This document shows positions 1 to 7,387 of a stretch of DNA of 8,857 bases, in pieces; position 1 is the stretch's first letter, and the number at the start of each line of letters is the position of its first letter. The stretch lies in NCBI GenBank assembly GCA_002410755.1, contig DHOL01000049.1, positions 1 through 8,857 on the forward strand, in the 5' to 3' direction. The stretch comes from Ruminococcaceae bacterium UBA5391 (GTDB lineage: Bacteria; Bacillota; Clostridia; Oscillospirales; Acutalibacteraceae). The notes under the pieces were generated by a model that was not told where the DNA came from, did not search any database, and worked only from the letters and a program-made list of their open reading frames with translations. The position numbers and the translations under genes are program-made.

Positions 1-1361
1 ATTTGATCAATGCACTCAGCATTGGTGTACAGGACGCTTATAAGGCCGTTATGAAACCAACAGAAGGCACCATTCTTACTGTTGCCCGCATGGCCTGTGA
101 AGCAGGGCATACAACACTGGAAACTGCCCGCGACGATATTGCCGCGGTCTGGCAGGCAGTCTGTAATGGTGCTGAGGAAGCCTTGAAGCAGACTCCCGAA
201 CTTCTTCCCGTCCTTAAACGTGCCGGTGTTGTAGATGCGGGCGGAAAGGGCCTATGCCTTATCTTTGAAGGCATGCTAAGCGTTTTCCGTGACGGCGTAA
301 TGGTTCAGAAAGATGAACTCGCCGAGGTGAAAAAATCGGATGCAGAAAGCTTCTTCCGTAATGCCGCGGCGAAATTTGACGAAAAGATTCATTACACCTA
401 CTGTACGGAATTTATCATCGGGCGCAGTCCGGAATGCAAGAAGGAACCGGCTGAACTGCGCATGTATCTTGAAACAATCGGTGACTGTGTACTGGTTGTA
501 GACGACGAGAATATTATCAAGGTTCATGTTCATACGGAAAATCCCGGAAAAGCTCTGGAAGCTGCTCTTGCTTATGGCCAGCTCCTTACAGTAAAGATTG
601 ACAACATGAAGGAGCAGCACCGCAAAGCTGCAGAAGCAGAAACAAAAAAAGAGGAAAAAGAGCAAAAGCCTCCGGAACCGGTAAAACCTACCAATGACGT
701 TGGATTCGTTGCTGTTGCTGCCGGGAAGGGCCTCAAGACGCTTTTTACCGACCTTGGATGTGCACAGGTTGTCAGCGGAGGCCAAACAATGAACCCCAGC
801 ACCGCCGATATTGTCACGGGAGTCCTTGCAACACCGGCAAAGACTGTCATTGTCCTGCCTAACAACAAGAATATTGTCCTTGCGGCAGAGCAGGCTGTCC
901 CGCTTGTCAAGGACCGCACAGTTGTTGTGCTGCCGACACGGACTGTCCCGGAAGGGTTGTCAGCCCTCCTTGCCTACAAACCAGAACTTTCTGTTGAAGA
1001 AAATACAGTCAGTATGATGGAAGCTGCTTCCGGCGTCTGCACCGGCACGGTAACTTACGCTGCGCGTAATTCTGAATTTGGCGGGCGCAAAATCCGTAAA
1101 GATGATATCATGGGACTTGCCAACGGCAAGCTGCAGTTTGTTGAGCATGGGCATGAAGCCAGTCATGTCTGCATCAGACTTATCCGTTCCATGATTTCCC
1201 GCACTACTTCCTTCCTCACCCTTATCTACGGCGAGGGGATAACGGAGGAGGAAGCAAACAGCGTCTGTAATCAGATTAAAGCGAAAATCGGGAATGATAT
1301 TGAAGTTACACTGGTTAACGGTGGTCAGCCGGTATATTACTACATTATATCAGTAGAATAA
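1..1361 (+). CDS. fakA: FakA/YloV-type DAK2 domain protein (5' partial)
   Basis: This is the C-terminal 452 residues of a DAK2 (DhaL-like) protein of the FakA/YloV family; the frame is open at the window edge (first complete codon at base 3). The family runs to about 550 residues, so roughly 100 are missing, including the N-terminal metal/ATP-binding aspartates. Known family role: FakA is the ATP-binding subunit of fatty acid kinase, phosphorylating fatty acids held by a FakB (DegV-like) partner in the cytosol. Visible family marks, numbered from the first full codon, are KPTEGTILTVAR (18-29), AGVVDAGGKG (74-83), KVHVHT (173-178), GQTMNPST (260-267) and the terminal NGGQPVYYYIIS (439-450). 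A Lys/Glu/Pro-rich linker (about 207-230) separates the middle and C-terminal domains. recG follows after 23 bp without a terminator, so cotranscription is likely. No FakB gene is visible here; the fatty-acid role is inferred from the family. Confidence 0.9.
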   Translation, partial: LINALSIGVQDAYKAVMKPTEGTILTVARMACEAGHTTLETARDDIAAVWQAVCNGAEEALKQTPELLPVLKRAGVVDAGGKGLCLIFEGMLSVFRDGVMVQKDELAEVKKSDAESFFRNAAAKFDEKIHYTYCTEFIIGRSPECKKEPAELRMYLETIGDCVLVVDDENIIKVHVHTENPGKALEAALAYGQLLTVKIDNMKEQHRKAAEAETKKEEKEQKPPEPVKPTNDVGFVAVAAGKGLKTLFTDLGCAQVVSGGQTMNPSTADIVTGVLATPAKTVIVLPNNKNIVLAAEQAVPLVKDRTVVVLPTRTVPEGLSALLAYKPELSVEENTVSMMEAASGVCTGTVTYAARNSEFGGRKIRKDDIMGLANGKLQFVEHGHEASHVCIRLIRSMISRTTSFLTLIYGEGITEEEANSVCNQIKAKIGNDIEVTLVNGGQPVYYYIISVE

Positions 1362-1384
1362 TTCCGAAACCGTCAGGTGAAAGC

Positions 1385-3418
1385 ATGGCGAGTCTTTATC
1401 GGGAAAATATACGAACACTAAAAGGCGTCGGCGAACGTCACGCAAGGCTCTTTCAAAAGCTTGGCGTGACATCCGTCGGCGCTTTGCTTCGTCTTTATCC
1501 CCGCAGCTACGAGGATTTGAGCCATCCCTGCTCGGTGCGGGAGGCACCTGCCGGTATCCCGTGTGCTGTGCGCGCGACTGTAACACAAAGTCCCAGCGGG
1601 ACGCGAATTCATGGAGGAATGACACTATATCAGGGCCTAGCGGACGACGGTGAGAGTGAGCTTGTCCTTACATTTTTCAATAATCCCTATGTAGCTTTCA
1701 TGCTGAAAGAGGGCAAGGAATACCTGTTTTATGGAAAAATCTCAGAAAATTTTCTGCGGCGTCGGATGAATTCCCCTGAATTTTTTCCGGCAGATTCCTG
1801 CCCTGCCATACGGCCAGTCTATCCGCAAACGGAAGGCCTCGGCAGCCGCAAAATCTGGTGCACAGTCAAGGAAGCCCTTCAGCGCCTGCCGGAGAAAATT
1901 ATTGATCCCATCCCAGAGGAACTTCGGAAGCAATATTCCCTCTGTGGACTGCGCGAAGCCCTCGAGAATATCCATGTTCCACCCACCATGAATGCAGTTC
2001 TTACAGCACGCAGGCGCCTGATTTTCGAGGAGCTGCTTGTGCTTCAGCTCGGCCTTTTCCGCATGAAAAGCCGCAACATCCGGGAAAGCAGGTACCGCTT
2101 TTCTCACGATTATACGGAGGAATTTTTTTCATTGTTGCCTTTCCGCCCTACAGGGGCACAGCGGCGCGCCGTACATGAGTCCATGGCAGACCTGACAAGC
2201 GGACGCCCGATGAACCGCCTGGTTCAGGGGGATGTCGGTTCCGGAAAAACCGCCGTGGCAGCAGCGCTTTGTTACTGCGCCGCAAAGAACGGTTTTCAGG
2301 CTGCCCTGATGGTTCCAACGGAGATCTTAGCCCAGCAGCATTATGAATCCCTCCGAAAGATTTTCGAGTCCGCAGGCATCCGCACAGCTCTGCTGACAGG
2401 ATCCGTGCAGGCAGCACAAAAAAGGAAAATCCTTGTATCCCTTGCGGACGGCAGCGTCGGCCTGACAGTCGGCACACATGCGCTGTTTTCAAAAAGTGTC
2501 GTATTCCAGCGGCTCGGCCTTGTTGTTACAGACGAACAGCACCGCTTTGGGGTTGCACAGCGTGCCGCACTTTCAAAAAAAGGGGAGCATCCCCATCTGC
2601 TTGTAATGAGTGCAACGCCAATTCCCCGCACGCTTGCACTGATGATTTACGGTGATCTGAATCTTTCCGTCCTTGATGAGCTTCCTCCCGGCAGAATGGA
2701 AATTAAGACTTATGCGGTACCATCCGCTCTGAGGCCGCGTGTATTTCGTTTTCTGGAAAGGCAGATTGCCTCCGGAAGGCAGTGCTATATCATTTGCCCA
2801 ACCATTGACGGTGACCAGAGCGGCATGGCAAGTGTAATGCAGTACGCAGAAGCCCTTCAAAACCAGTGGTTACACGGCCGCAGGATTGGTGTGCTGCACG
2901 GCCGTATGAAAAGCAGCGAGAAAGAAAAGGTCATGGGCTGCTTTGCTTCAGGCAGCCTGGATGTCCTCGTTTCCACAACAGTCGTGGAAGTGGGCATGGA
3001 CGTGCCCAACGCAACCGTAATGATGGTAGAAAATGCAGAGCGCTATGGGCTTTCCCAGCTTCATCAACTGCGCGGACGCGTCGGCCGTGGCAGGGAACAG
3101 TCTTACTGCATTCTTATCTCAGACGCGAAAAGCAAAACGGCAAAGGCCCGCCTTGACATACTGTGCCATACAGGCGATGGATTTAAAATTGCAGACGAAG
3201 ATCTCCGCCTGCGTGGACCCGGTGATTTTTTCGGGAATCGCCAGCATGGTCTTCCCGCCCTTAAAATTGCTGATATGGCAACCAATATGGATTGCCTGCG
3301 TGAAGCACAAAATGCAGCAGAATTCATTCTCACACAGGACCCTTCACTCGAAAGGCCAGAGCACCGCGGCCTGCGCGCCGAAATGCAGCTGCTCTTTTCT
3401 CAAGCTGAGTTTTCCTAA
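1385..3418 (+). CDS. recG: ATP-dependent DNA helicase RecG
   Basis: Full-length RecG (677 residues, the usual size). RecG is a cytosolic superfamily 2 helicase that remodels stalled forks, D-loops and Holliday junctions. The N-terminal wedge/OB region (about 1-240) precedes the motor. Motor motifs are TGAQRRAV near 256-263, Walker A GDVGSGKT (282-289), PTEILAQQH (311-319), the RecG-type Walker B box DEQH (383-386), SATPIPRT (409-416), HGRM (505-508), STTVVEVGMDVPN (530-542) and QLRGRVGRG (561-569). The C-terminal stretch GDGFKIADEDLRLRGPGDFFG (597-617) is the RecG translocation-motif region. All catalytic motifs are intact. The ATG is preceded by AGGTG at a normal distance, and the product begins with a RecG-like N-terminus. 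It sits 23 bp after the FakA-type gene, an arrangement resembling the yloV-recG neighbourhood of other Firmicutes. Confidence 0.97.
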   Translation: MASLYRENIRTLKGVGERHARLFQKLGVTSVGALLRLYPRSYEDLSHPCSVREAPAGIPCAVRATVTQSPSGTRIHGGMTLYQGLADDGESELVLTFFNNPYVAFMLKEGKEYLFYGKISENFLRRRMNSPEFFPADSCPAIRPVYPQTEGLGSRKIWCTVKEALQRLPEKIIDPIPEELRKQYSLCGLREALENIHVPPTMNAVLTARRRLIFEELLVLQLGLFRMKSRNIRESRYRFSHDYTEEFFSLLPFRPTGAQRRAVHESMADLTSGRPMNRLVQGDVGSGKTAVAAALCYCAAKNGFQAALMVPTEILAQQHYESLRKIFESAGIRTALLTGSVQAAQKRKILVSLADGSVGLTVGTHALFSKSVVFQRLGLVVTDEQHRFGVAQRAALSKKGEHPHLLVMSATPIPRTLALMIYGDLNLSVLDELPPGRMEIKTYAVPSALRPRVFRFLERQIASGRQCYIICPTIDGDQSGMASVMQYAEALQNQWLHGRRIGVLHGRMKSSEKEKVMGCFASGSLDVLVSTTVVEVGMDVPNATVMMVENAERYGLSQLHQLRGRVGRGREQSYCILISDAKSKTAKARLDILCHTGDGFKIADEDLRLRGPGDFFGNRQHGLPALKIADMATNMDCLREAQNAAEFILTQDPSLERPEHRGLRAEMQLLFSQAEFS

Positions 3419-3584
3419 GCTTGCAGGGAACAATTTTCTACTTTATTCCGGCTGTTTTTCACGATGCAACTGCTGGTTGCGGAATTTCCAAGTGAAATTG
3501 GTGGTACGCAACCGCCTGCTCCCCTATTATGGTAGCTACAGGGCTGCAAGACAGCCCACAATTTATAAGGAAGAAGGGTAAAGC
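3419..3584 (+). other. Foldable gap between recG and the XRE gene; possible structured leader
   Basis: No gene fits this 166-bp gap, but it is rich in complementary segments. GCAAC (3466-3470) can pair with GTTGC (3476-3480). Alternatively GGTTGCG (3475-3481) pairs perfectly with CGCAACC (3507-3513), enclosing the hairpin AATTTC/GAAATT (3483-3488/3494-3499). GGTGG (3500-3504) can pair with CCGCC (3512-3516), competing with the 7-bp stem. GTAGCTAC (3532-3539) is a perfect palindrome, and GGGCTG/CAGCCC (3541-3546/3552-3557) forms a further hairpin just before the ribosome binding site. No T-run follows any of these, so none looks like an intrinsic terminator. I recognise no known riboswitch class and found no convincing promoter; a weak TTGCAG...TATTCC pair at 3421-3449 is not persuasive. 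The region could be a cis-acting leader or hold an operator for the downstream regulator. Confidence 0.3.
3571..3578 (+). promoter_or_regulatory. Ribosome binding site of the XRE-type regulator
   Basis: The purine-rich AAGAAGGG ends 6 bases before the ATG at 3585 and supports that start. It is a weaker match to the anti-Shine-Dalgarno sequence than the GGAGG sites of the other genes in the window, which would suit a modestly expressed regulator. Confidence 0.6.
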
Positions 3585-4574
3585 ATGATTCTTGCAGAAA
3601 AAATTGTGCTATTGCGGAAAAAGAATGGATGGTCTCAGGAAGAACTGGCCAGCAGGCTGAATGTTTCCAGACAATCTATTTCCAAGTGGGAAAGCGCTGC
3701 CAGCATTCCGGATATCAACAAAATACTGGAGCTTTCAAAAATTTTTGGTGTCACAACGGATTTTCTTCTCAAGGACAGCATGGAAGGAATGGAGACTGGA
3801 GAAAGCACAGGAGCAGAAGAAGAGACAGAAAACCAGCATTCCATTACCCTGGATGAAGCGAATGATTTTATAAAAAGCAAAGAAACAGAAGGTCAGCAAA
3901 TCGGTTTTGGCACAGCACTGTGTGTTTTCTCTCCCGCCTTGCAAATCTTTCTCAATGCCATGGCAGAACCAAACCCATGGGGATTCCGCATTCCTGAAAA
4001 TCTGGCAAATGGTATTGGGACTACTGTTCTTCTGTCCCTAATTGCCGTAGCTGTTGCAATTTTTATTATCTCAGGTAATCGTATGAAGCGGTTTGAAAAC
4101 CTGAAAACAGAAAATTTTGAACTGGCATACGGTGTATCCGGCATTGTCCTTGAAAAGCAGCAGAATTTTGAAAAGACCTATCCTATGAAGCTGGCCTTTG
4201 GTGTTGCACTCTGCATTCTTTCCCCTATCCCGCTGATTTTTGCAGAAATCTACGGGGCGCCTAACGCTATACGCACCGCTTTGACATCACTTCTTCTGGT
4301 ACTGGTGGCAGTCGCAGTATTTCTCTTTGTTTCGGCCGGAACTTTGAAAAATTGCTTCGACCTGCTGCTGCATGAGGGTGATTTTAAAAAAGTTTCTATA
4401 AAGGGCGACAAAAGAGTTGATCGATTTGCTGACATCTATTGGCCAACCGTTACCGCCATTTATCTCATTTTAAGTTTTCTCACGTTTCGTTGGGGCACCA
4501 CATGGATAATCTGGCCGATTGCCGGGTTGATTTTTGCTGCAATTTCCGCAGCTCTGAAAAGCACAGAAAACTGA
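3585..4574 (+). CDS. XRE-family HTH regulator with multi-pass membrane tail
   Basis: This 329-residue protein has an N-terminal Cro/C1-type helix-turn-helix (about 6-60; recognition region [16 protein letters not shown] at 21-36), an acidic linker (about 66-104), and then about six hydrophobic segments near 106-125, 143-164, 202-222, 231-252, 286-303 and 305-324. It is predicted to be a DNA-binding protein tethered to the cytoplasmic membrane; such proteins are common in Firmicutes and often sense envelope or small-molecule signals, but no ligand can be read from the sequence. The two central membrane modules look like a duplication: [11 protein letters not shown] (107-117) matches [11 protein letters not shown] (204-214), and each is followed by a second similar helix. 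The C-terminal [11 protein letters not shown]...[14 protein letters not shown] block resembles one shared by many HTH-membrane regulators. It follows recG after 166 bp, probably as a separate unit, and ends at a hairpin. Its targets are unknown. Confidence 0.88.
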   Translation: MILAEKIVLLRKKNGWSQEELASRLNVSRQSISKWESAASIPDINKILELSKIFGVTTDFLLKDSMEGMETGESTGAEEETENQHSITLDEANDFIKSKETEGQQIGFGTALCVFSPALQIFLNAMAEPNPWGFRIPENLANGIGTTVLLSLIAVAVAIFIISGNRMKRFENLKTENFELAYGVSGIVLEKQQNFEKTYPMKLAFGVALCILSPIPLIFAEIYGAPNAIRTALTSLLLVLVAVAVFLFVSAGTLKNCFDLLLHEGDFKKVSIKGDKRVDRFADIYWPTVTAIYLILSFLTFRWGTTWIIWPIAGLIFAAISAALKSTEN

Positions 4575-4617
4575 CCGACTTTTTCCCGTCAGCGATATTT
4601 TTCCAAGCATATAAAAT

Positions 4618-4662
4618 AGCCTCCTGTCAATTTTATTTCAATGACAGGAGGCTCCTGTTTTT
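4618..4662. terminator. Bidirectional terminator between the XRE gene and metallophosphoesterase
   Basis: An 11-bp perfect stem (GCCTCCTGTCA at 4619-4629 with TGACAGGAGGC at 4642-4652, plus a flanking A-T pair) closes a 12-base AT-rich loop. On the plus strand TCCTGTTTTT follows, with the T-run slightly displaced. On the minus strand TATTTTAT follows. It lies between convergent genes, 44 bp after the regulator's stop codon, and can serve both. Confidence 0.8.
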
Positions 4663-4703
4663 ACCGGTCTGCTCCGGCAGGCTTAACATTCTAGAGCATA
4701 TTT

Positions 4704-5405
4704 TTATTTCCGGAACCTGTGCTTTTTCGGCGGAATATCCTCCACCGGAATCACATCGCTAAAAACTGCATAGTGCTTATAAGTTATCTTCCGGTCAACA
4801 TGTTCAGAGCCAAAAAACCATTTTTGATACCGCACCTGCTTCATTATCTGCCCGAAATAAGCATCCAGCTGATTCTTCCGTCCGGAACATTCGCTGAGGG
4901 TTCCACAGCCCGTATTGGGCGGTGGCTCATGGGTAAAAATATAGTCAACCTGCATCTTATGTTTCCACAGGTTGCTGACTCCTTCCCGCATCTCTTCCAT
5001 GTTTGGCAGTTCGCAGGCCCACCATTTTCCTGCCTTCATGCGGAGCTGCTTTTCGGCACTTTCCCCGCCGCCGAATGTAAACAGCGTCTTTCCTTCAAGC
5101 TCATAGACCTGACCACGCATCAGATGATATAGCCCCCCGCTGATATGCTGGACTTTTCCACCGTTCCATTCCTCAACCGGATAGGCATTCAGCAGATCAA
5201 AGTTTTCGTGTGTGCCGTCTAAAAAAAGCACCTTGTATTTTAGTTTTCCAATTTTCTTAAGGTCTTTCTGCTCACTCTCACCGCCATTCCAGAGAAAGCC
5301 AAAATCACCGCAGATAATCAGCTCGTCATCCGCTCCAAGGTGCCGCAACACTGAAGCGTGAAATCGCTGCATTTCCCCGTGAAAATCTCCTGTCACATAG
5401 AGCAC
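4704..5405 (-). CDS. Calcineurin-like metallophosphoesterase
   Basis: Predicted 233-residue cytosolic metal-dependent phosphoesterase. The upstream ATG at 5438 would add 11 residues, but a GGAGG lies 9 bases before the GTG at 5405 and the product then begins MLYVTGDFHG, as in this family. Likely metal ligands and catalytic residues are D7 and H9 (GDFHG, 6-10), D34 (CGDFG, 32-36), the THEN motif (65-68, in place of the usual GNH-D/E), H159 (FTHEPP, 157-162) and H202 (FFGSEHVD, 197-204). Other conserved-looking parts are YPVEEWNGGKVQHISGGLYH (75-94) and FGGGES (111-116). Small stand-alone members of this type are frequent in Firmicutes and phages; their substrate is generally not known and cannot be told here. 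The gene is monocistronic, convergent with the regulator and divergent from the carboxypeptidase gene. No clear promoter was found on its strand. Confidence 0.85.
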   Translation of the reverse strand: MLYVTGDFHGEMQRFHASVLRHLGADDELIICGDFGFLWNGGESEQKDLKKIGKLKYKVLFLDGTHENFDLLNAYPVEEWNGGKVQHISGGLYHLMRGQVYELEGKTLFTFGGGESAEKQLRMKAGKWWACELPNMEEMREGVSNLWKHKMQVDYIFTHEPPPNTGCGTLSECSGRKNQLDAYFGQIMKQVRYQKWFFGSEHVDRKITYKHYAVFSDVIPVEDIPPKKHRFRK

Positions 5406-5414
5406 GGATAAATT

Positions 5415-5419
5415 CCTCC
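5415..5419 (-). promoter_or_regulatory. Ribosome binding site that selects a GTG start
   Basis: Reading the minus strand, GGAGG is followed by 9 bases and then GTG at 5405. The longer reading frame from the ATG at 5438 would place this site inside the coding sequence and has no comparable site of its own. This decides the start of the metallophosphoesterase. Confidence 0.8.
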
Positions 5420-5470
5420 AAAATCCGGCAGCCGTCAATAAAACCGGAGAATTGTTAAAACTCTGGGGCT

Positions 5471-5498
5471 TTAATTTCTGTCGAAATACTGATATACT
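5471..5498 (+). promoter_or_regulatory. Candidate extended -10 promoter for the carboxypeptidase
   Basis: TATACT (5493-5498) is preceded by TG one base upstream (5490-5491), an extended -10 element. The best -35 candidate, TTAATT (5471-5476, 16-base spacer), is weak. It lies about 56 bases before the ATG at 5554. The call rests mainly on the extended -10 and on position. Confidence 0.4.
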
Positions 5499-5538
5499 GG
5501 AAAGCAGTAGTATTCTGCCTTGTTTATCATATCACATC

Positions 5539-5543
5539 GGAGG
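5539..5543 (+). promoter_or_regulatory. Ribosome binding site fixing the carboxypeptidase start
   Basis: GGAGG stands 10 bases before the ATG at 5554. The same frame stays open upstream to an ATG at 5452, but that extension would put 34 unlikely residues before a textbook signal peptide, so 5554 is preferred. Confidence 0.85.
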
Positions 5544-5553
5544 AAAAATTTCC

Positions 5554-6912
5554 ATGAAAAAAAAGCTGCCTGCTTTCCTTATTACCCTCGCAGCCCTTGC
5601 TGTTCTCGGCGCATCGCTTTTACCATGCCGCGCGCAAGCCGCCGTCTCTCAAATCGGTTTTACTCCTGCCAGCGAAGCAATTGATCTCGTTAATCTCGAT
5701 ACCGGCATGACGGTGTATGAAAAGAATCCAACCGAAAAGCGTGAACCTGCTTCTACTACTAAAATTATGACCTATATCATCGCCGTAGAACAGATTAAAG
5801 ACTTGCAGGGAACTAATATTACGGTTACAAAAAAGACAATAGATGAACTTTCTGGCACTGGGAGTTCCATGTCCGGCTTGGAAGCCGGCGACGTTTTAAG
5901 CGCCTACCAGCTTTTGAATTGCATGATGGTGCCTTCCGGCAACGATGCCGCCCTGGTTTTGGCAGAATATATTGGTGGTGGTGATTCATCAAAATTTATT
6001 GACTTGATGAATGCTAAAGCAAAAAAACTTGGCTGTACCGGGACGCACTTCGTCAACCCGCATGGCCTACATGATTCAAACCACTATACAACAGCAGCCG
6101 ACCTCGTAAAAATTACCCAATATGCGATGAAACTGCCGTATTTTATGGATATTTGCTCCCAGCTCAGCTACCATTGCAAACTTACCGGCGGCCCCCGCGC
6201 TGGTACTACCCTGACTCTTTCCACCACAAACCGTATGTTGATTAGTTCTGACCAGCAGTACTATTACCGCTACGCAAAAGGCATTAAGACAGGCCATACA
6301 GATGAATCAGGCTACTGCCTCGTATCCTCCGCTTCAGCGGACGGATACAGTTATCTTTGCGTTGCGCTTGGTGCACCCTCGGTTGATAAAAATGGAAAAG
6401 ACATTGATACACATGGTGAAATGCTGGATTCAGCCCAGCTTTTCCGCTGGGCGCTGAAATCGCTGAAATTAAAAAAAGTCGTCAGCGCAAATGACACGCT
6501 CGGCGAAATCAATTTAAATTATGCATGGAAAAAAGATACCCTCCGTTTGCAGGCTGAAAAAAGCTTTTCCACAATTCTTCCAAAAGATGTGTCCACAAGC
6601 AGTATTGTCGTGACAAAGAATGTTCCAAAATCGATTGATGCACCAGTTAAAAAAGGGCAGGTAATCGGTACTGCAACGTTAAGCTATGCCAATGAGAAGT
6701 TGGCAACCATCAATTTAGTCGCGGGAGAATCTGTTGAACGCAGTGAGCTTCTGCGCACTACAGATGCAATAAAGTCCGTCTTGACTTCAAAGTGGTTCCT
6801 TATAACCGTCGCAGTCATCATTCTACTGCTCATTGTCTATATCATCCTCGCAATCGTCTACAACCGCAAGCGCAAAAGACTCCGCAAAGTAAAAAGATAC
6901 CGGAAACTGTAA
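5554..6912 (+). CDS. D-alanyl-D-alanine carboxypeptidase (S11 family, low-mass PBP)
   Basis: A 452-residue exported penicillin-binding protein of the DacA/DacF type. Such enzymes remove the terminal D-Ala from peptidoglycan stem pentapeptides outside the membrane and so limit cross-linking. A signal peptide is clear: MKKK, a hydrophobic core to about residue 24, and an AQA-A type cleavage site near 29-30. The three active-site motifs are intact: SxxK as STTK (67-70, nucleophile S67), SGN (128-130) and KTG (245-247). A C-terminal beta-rich domain (about 305-400) precedes a transmembrane helix (about 413-436) and a strongly basic tail (KRKRLRKVKRYRKL). The protein is therefore held by a membrane-spanning helix rather than the amphipathic anchor typical of PBP5. 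The gene is single, divergent from the metallophosphoesterase gene, and ends at a strong terminator. Vegetative or sporulation use (as with B. subtilis DacA or DacF) cannot be decided from the sequence. Confidence 0.93.
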   Translation: MKKKLPAFLITLAALAVLGASLLPCRAQAAVSQIGFTPASEAIDLVNLDTGMTVYEKNPTEKREPASTTKIMTYIIAVEQIKDLQGTNITVTKKTIDELSGTGSSMSGLEAGDVLSAYQLLNCMMVPSGNDAALVLAEYIGGGDSSKFIDLMNAKAKKLGCTGTHFVNPHGLHDSNHYTTAADLVKITQYAMKLPYFMDICSQLSYHCKLTGGPRAGTTLTLSTTNRMLISSDQQYYYRYAKGIKTGHTDESGYCLVSSASADGYSYLCVALGAPSVDKNGKDIDTHGEMLDSAQLFRWALKSLKLKKVVSANDTLGEINLNYAWKKDTLRLQAEKSFSTILPKDVSTSSIVVTKNVPKSIDAPVKKGQVIGTATLSYANEKLATINLVAGESVERSELLRTTDAIKSVLTSKWFLITVAVIILLLIVYIILAIVYNRKRKRLRKVKRYRKL

Positions 6913-6925
6913 AGTGGAGATATTA

Positions 6926-6957
6926 AAAAGCCCGCCGGAAAATCCGGCGGGCTTTTC
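6926..6957. terminator. Strong bidirectional terminator between the carboxypeptidase gene and rplL
   Basis: A 14-bp perfect stem (6926-6939 with 6943-6956; GC core GCCCGCCGGA/TCCGGCGGGC) closes an AAA loop. The A-rich and T-rich arms give a T-run on both strands: CTTTTCT on the plus strand, CTTTTTAATA on the minus strand. It lies 13 bases after the carboxypeptidase stop and 24 bases after the rplL stop, so it ends both converging transcripts. Confidence 0.95.
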
Positions 6958-6980
6958 TAATTCCCCAAAGAAAACGAAAA

Positions 6981-7352
6981 TTACTTCAGCTCGACTTCAG
7001 CGCCGACCTTTGTAAGTTTCTCCTTCATTGCTTCAGCGTCATCCTTCGGGACATTCGTCTTAACAGCCTTCGGAGCAGCGTCAACGAGATCCTTGGATTC
7101 CTTCAGGCCAAGACCTGTAATCTCACGAACAACCTTGATAACCTGAATCTTCTGCTGACCGATTGCTTTAAGGACAACATCAAAGTTGGTCTTTTCTTCA
7201 GCAGCCGGAGCAGTAGCCGGAGCAGCAGCAACGGCAACAGGAGCAGCAGCGGAAACATGGAACTCATCCTCAAGGGCCTTTACAAGCTCCGCCAGCTCAA
7301 GGACGGAAAGGGATTTGACATCTTCAATCATCTTTGCAACTTTATCAGACAT
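6981..7352 (-). CDS. rplL: 50S ribosomal protein L7/L12
   Basis: A 123-residue stalk protein of normal length. L12 dimers attach to the C-terminal helix of L10 and recruit translation GTPases to the ribosome. The N-terminal dimerisation domain (about 1-32) is followed by an Ala/Pro/Val-rich hinge (34-51) and the globular C-terminal domain (about 55-123). That domain carries the factor-binding stretch [20 protein letters not shown] (68-87) and the usual VELK ending. A GGAGG lies 10 bases before the ATG. It follows rplJ after 35 bp with no terminator between them, so both share the upstream attenuated promoter. Directly after it comes a strong terminator and an unrelated convergent gene rather than rpoB. 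Confidence 0.98.
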   Translation of the reverse strand: MSDKVAKMIEDVKSLSVLELAELVKALEDEFHVSAAAPVAVAAAPATAPAAEEKTNFDVVLKAIGQQKIQVIKVVREITGLGLKESKDLVDAAPKAVKTNVPKDDAEAMKEKLTKVGAEVELK

Positions 7353-7387
7353 AACTTATTTACCTCCAATATTATCTTTCAAATTTT

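Noticed and set aside
3494..3513. Resemblance of GGTGGTACGCAACC to the T-box antiterminator sequence
   Set aside because: The T-box core GGTGGTACCGCG is not matched exactly, there is no specifier stem upstream and no intrinsic terminator downstream, and the next gene is a regulator rather than an aminoacyl-tRNA or amino acid gene.
3033..3581. Open reading frame of 182 codons overlapping the recG 3' end and the following gap
   Set aside because: It runs in another frame through conserved RecG motifs, has no suitable ribosome binding site and no recognisable protein features.
4719..5132. Plus-strand open frame of 137 codons inside the metallophosphoesterase gene
   Set aside because: It is antisense to a gene with clear catalytic motifs and has no convincing start site; it looks like an antisense-frame shadow.
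5452..5553. N-terminal extension of the carboxypeptidase from the ATG at 5452
   Set aside because: It would precede a complete signal peptide by 34 residues, contains the candidate -10 element and the GGAGG site, and has no ribosome binding site of its own.
5620..5640. Possible lipoprotein cysteine (LLPC) in the carboxypeptidase signal peptide
   Set aside because: Proline before the cysteine does not fit a lipobox, and an AQA-A type cleavage site follows a few residues later.
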